DNA of 36,069 nt from Betaproteobacteria bacterium (GTDB taxonomy: Bacteria; Pseudomonadota; Gammaproteobacteria; Burkholderiales; WYBJ01): assembly GCA_009377585.1 (NCBI GenBank), contig WHTS01000059.1, positions 1 to 36,069 on the forward strand, in the 5' to 3' direction. Position 1 is the stretch's first letter; every line of letters begins with the position of its first letter. A program made the position numbers and the translations under genes. Below, one piece after another: positions 35,056 to 36,069 of this stretch. The notes under the pieces were generated by a model, which worked only from the letters and a program-made list of their open reading frames with translations, did no database searches and had not been told where the DNA came from.

Positions 35056-35073
35056 GCGAAGCCCTCCGCGTGT

Positions 35074-35089
35074 CTTACATTAGAGTAAG
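35074..35089. promoter_or_regulatory. operator-like dyad upstream of the antitoxin remnant
   Basis: The perfect inverted repeat CTTAC-N6-GTAAG lies 18 bp upstream of the AbrB-type ATG, where such antitoxins bind to repress their own operon. It may have survived as a relic of toxin-antitoxin autoregulation. Confidence 0.45.
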
Positions 35090-35388
35090 GTGCCGGGATC
35101 ATACAAGTGCTCATAGTCGGCGCGCTGATCTCGGGCTGCAGTCGCTGGCTGAGCGGTCATACCGTTGACTTGCCCGATATAGCCGGCAATGATCGATGGC
35201 GAACGGCAAGGGTGTGCACCTCGAAGCGCGGATGAATGCGCTGTCGTACTGCACGCGGCCAAAGGTCCTTATCAGGGGCGTGCGGGGAAGCAGCGTCGGC
35301 CACCGTCCATAGGCGTCAACGATCACACGAAGGAGCGGATTCTTGATCTGCGAGAGAAGCAAGCCAGATGAACGACTTGCCGTGTAGC
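35090..35388. other. about 300 bp without a supported gene
   Basis: Frames of 60-108 codons exist on both strands, but none has a ribosome site or a family resemblance, and the longest minus-strand frame begins inside the tRNA fragment. I see no strong hairpin. This is probably non-coding or decayed DNA between the antitoxin relic and the tRNA fragment. Confidence 0.4.
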
Positions 35389-35460
35389 TGGCGGAGAGGG
35401 TGGGATTCGAACCCACGTGCCAGGTTTCCCTGACCATCCGATTTCGAGTGCGTCCCCGAT
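35389..35460 (-). tRNA. tRNA-Ser (CGA) 3' portion, probably a fragment or att site
   Basis: On the minus strand the sequence ends in a perfect tRNA-Ser 3' half: variable arm CAGG-GAAA-CCTG, T-arm GTGGG-TTCGAAT-CCCAC, acceptor strand CCTCTCC, G and CCA. An anticodon-like loop CTCGAAA (CGA) precedes it, but the flanking bases do not form a proper anticodon stem, and no matching 5' acceptor (GGAGAGG) or D-arm is found within 100 bp upstream. It is therefore likely a 3' tRNA fragment left at an integration site, not a working gene. An imperfect repeat ACTCAAATCGG / ACTCGAAATCGG overlaps it. Confidence 0.55.
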
Positions 35461-36069
35461 TTGAGTGTTTTGCGCAGTTCCGACTGAATCATCAACCAGA
35501 TAGCGGCGCGGGCCCACTTCGCCGCAGTTCACTTTCACGCATTTTCGCACTAAGAGTTACGGGCACGCGCGGCACAATCCTGGCACAGTATCGATCCACG
35601 CTGCATCCCACTTTGGAGAACGCTCGCCCGCAATGCCCGTCATCAGCAGAACGCCAACCAGCGGGCGGCACGGGACCCATGCCAGGAGTCTACTGCACAC
35701 TTTGTCCGAGGTTCTGGACAGCACGGGAGTCAAACCTGCAATCCCGTGACCGCTGCGTCGGGGTTGGCGTCCCCACGGCGAGCAGAGCGAATCCCCGCTA
35801 TTCAGCTCGCTAGACCATTGAAGTTTTGTAACTCCAAGACCGTCCTTGATCGCAGGACCGAGTACTTTTGCCTCTCAGAAATGGACTCGAACTAGCTAGC
35901 GACCAACGGATTAAAAGACGACAGTAATCTCTCGTAGCCTTATACCAATCAGGTACTTACAACACTTGCCAGCGTGCCTAATCAGTCTCCCTGAGTGGGA
36001 AGGCAGTTTGACTACTGTCGGGCACTGGCACAAAACTGGCACGCTAGTCTAAATAGAAGGCCAGCAGGG
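35461..36069. other. 609-bp non-coding right end with tRNA-like fragments and GGCAC repeats
   Basis: No frame is supported. GC content is lower from about 35820 on. Two minus-strand patches look like degenerate tRNA T-arms: GATTGCAGGTTTGACTCCCG (35726-35745) and GGTCGCTAGCTAGTTCGAGT (about 35890-35909), but neither folds into a cloverleaf. A compound motif, GGGCAC-GGCACAA-CTGGCAC, occurs at 35562-35588 and again at 36020-36043, about 455 bp apart. Such repeats near a tRNA 3' end suggest recombinase arm sites of a decayed integrative element. Confidence 0.4.

Noticed and set aside
35111-35437. A 108-codon minus-strand frame at the right end
   Set aside because: It starts inside the tRNA-Ser fragment and shows no domain or coding signature.
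35715-35960. Two further tRNA genes on the minus strand
   Set aside because: Only T-arm-like patches are present; acceptor and anticodon stems do not pair, so they are mentioned only as scraps.

Overview
The window is a high-GC chromosomal segment from a betaproteobacterium, most likely Burkholderiales. The evidence is the layout of the formate dehydrogenase cluster with its DUF3305/DUF3306 and TorD partners, a Bug-type tripartite tricarboxylate transporter (TTT) binding protein, and a pirin/YcaC/LysR trio. Assignments rest on motifs and family memory; no database search was run.

Layout. 1-399: start of a Mrp (MnhA/MrpA) antiporter gene. 0.56-10.45 kb (minus strand): a membrane-bound formate dehydrogenase operon, running DUF3305, DUF3306, a polyferredoxin, a TorD-type chaperone, a small Tat protein, catalytic alpha, Fe-S beta, a small lipoprotein, cytochrome b gamma and a small periplasmic protein. 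10.5-14.8 kb: an iron-uptake locus with a Fur box, in which all three recognisable genes are damaged (TonB receptor, cytochrome c/FTR1 permease, bacterioferritin). 15.0-16.2 kb: a single-domain response regulator and a beta carbonic anhydrase. 16.3-17.9 kb: a methylaspartate ammonia-lyase and a Bcr/CflA exporter, both internally deleted. 17.9-25.4 kb (minus): a complete phosphate operon, pstS-pstC-pstA-pstB-phoB-phoR-phoU, in which PhoU is fused in frame to an arsenate reductase. 25.6-26.1 kb: an internally deleted aquaporin. 26.4-28.5 kb: a Bug binding protein and a Gfo/Idh/MocA oxidoreductase. 28.5-32.2 kb: a very large membrane multi-PAS protein without a kinase ATPase domain. 32.4-35.0 kb: an unknown small protein, a 19-codon YcaC remnant, pirin and a LysR regulator. 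35.0-36.07 kb: an AbrB-type antitoxin remnant, a 3' tRNA-Ser fragment and non-coding DNA that resembles a decayed integration site.

Two things stand out. First, many accessory genes keep recognisable ends but lack their middle (TonB receptor, methylaspartate ammonia-lyase, Bcr/CflA, AqpZ, YcaC) or one end (bacterioferritin, antitoxin), while the formate and phosphate operons beside them look whole. This suggests ongoing erosion by sub-kilobase deletions, or a systematic assembly fault. Second, the PhoU-ArsC fusion physically joins the regulator of phosphate uptake, which is also the route of arsenate entry, to the arsenate-detoxifying enzyme.

How the genes work together: formate is oxidised in the periplasm by FdhABC, with the chaperone and polyferredoxin helping cofactor assembly or electron delivery. 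PstSCAB imports phosphate under PhoBR control, and PhoU relays transporter state to PhoR. The iron locus would have imported ferric siderophores and iron under Fur control but is probably non-functional now.
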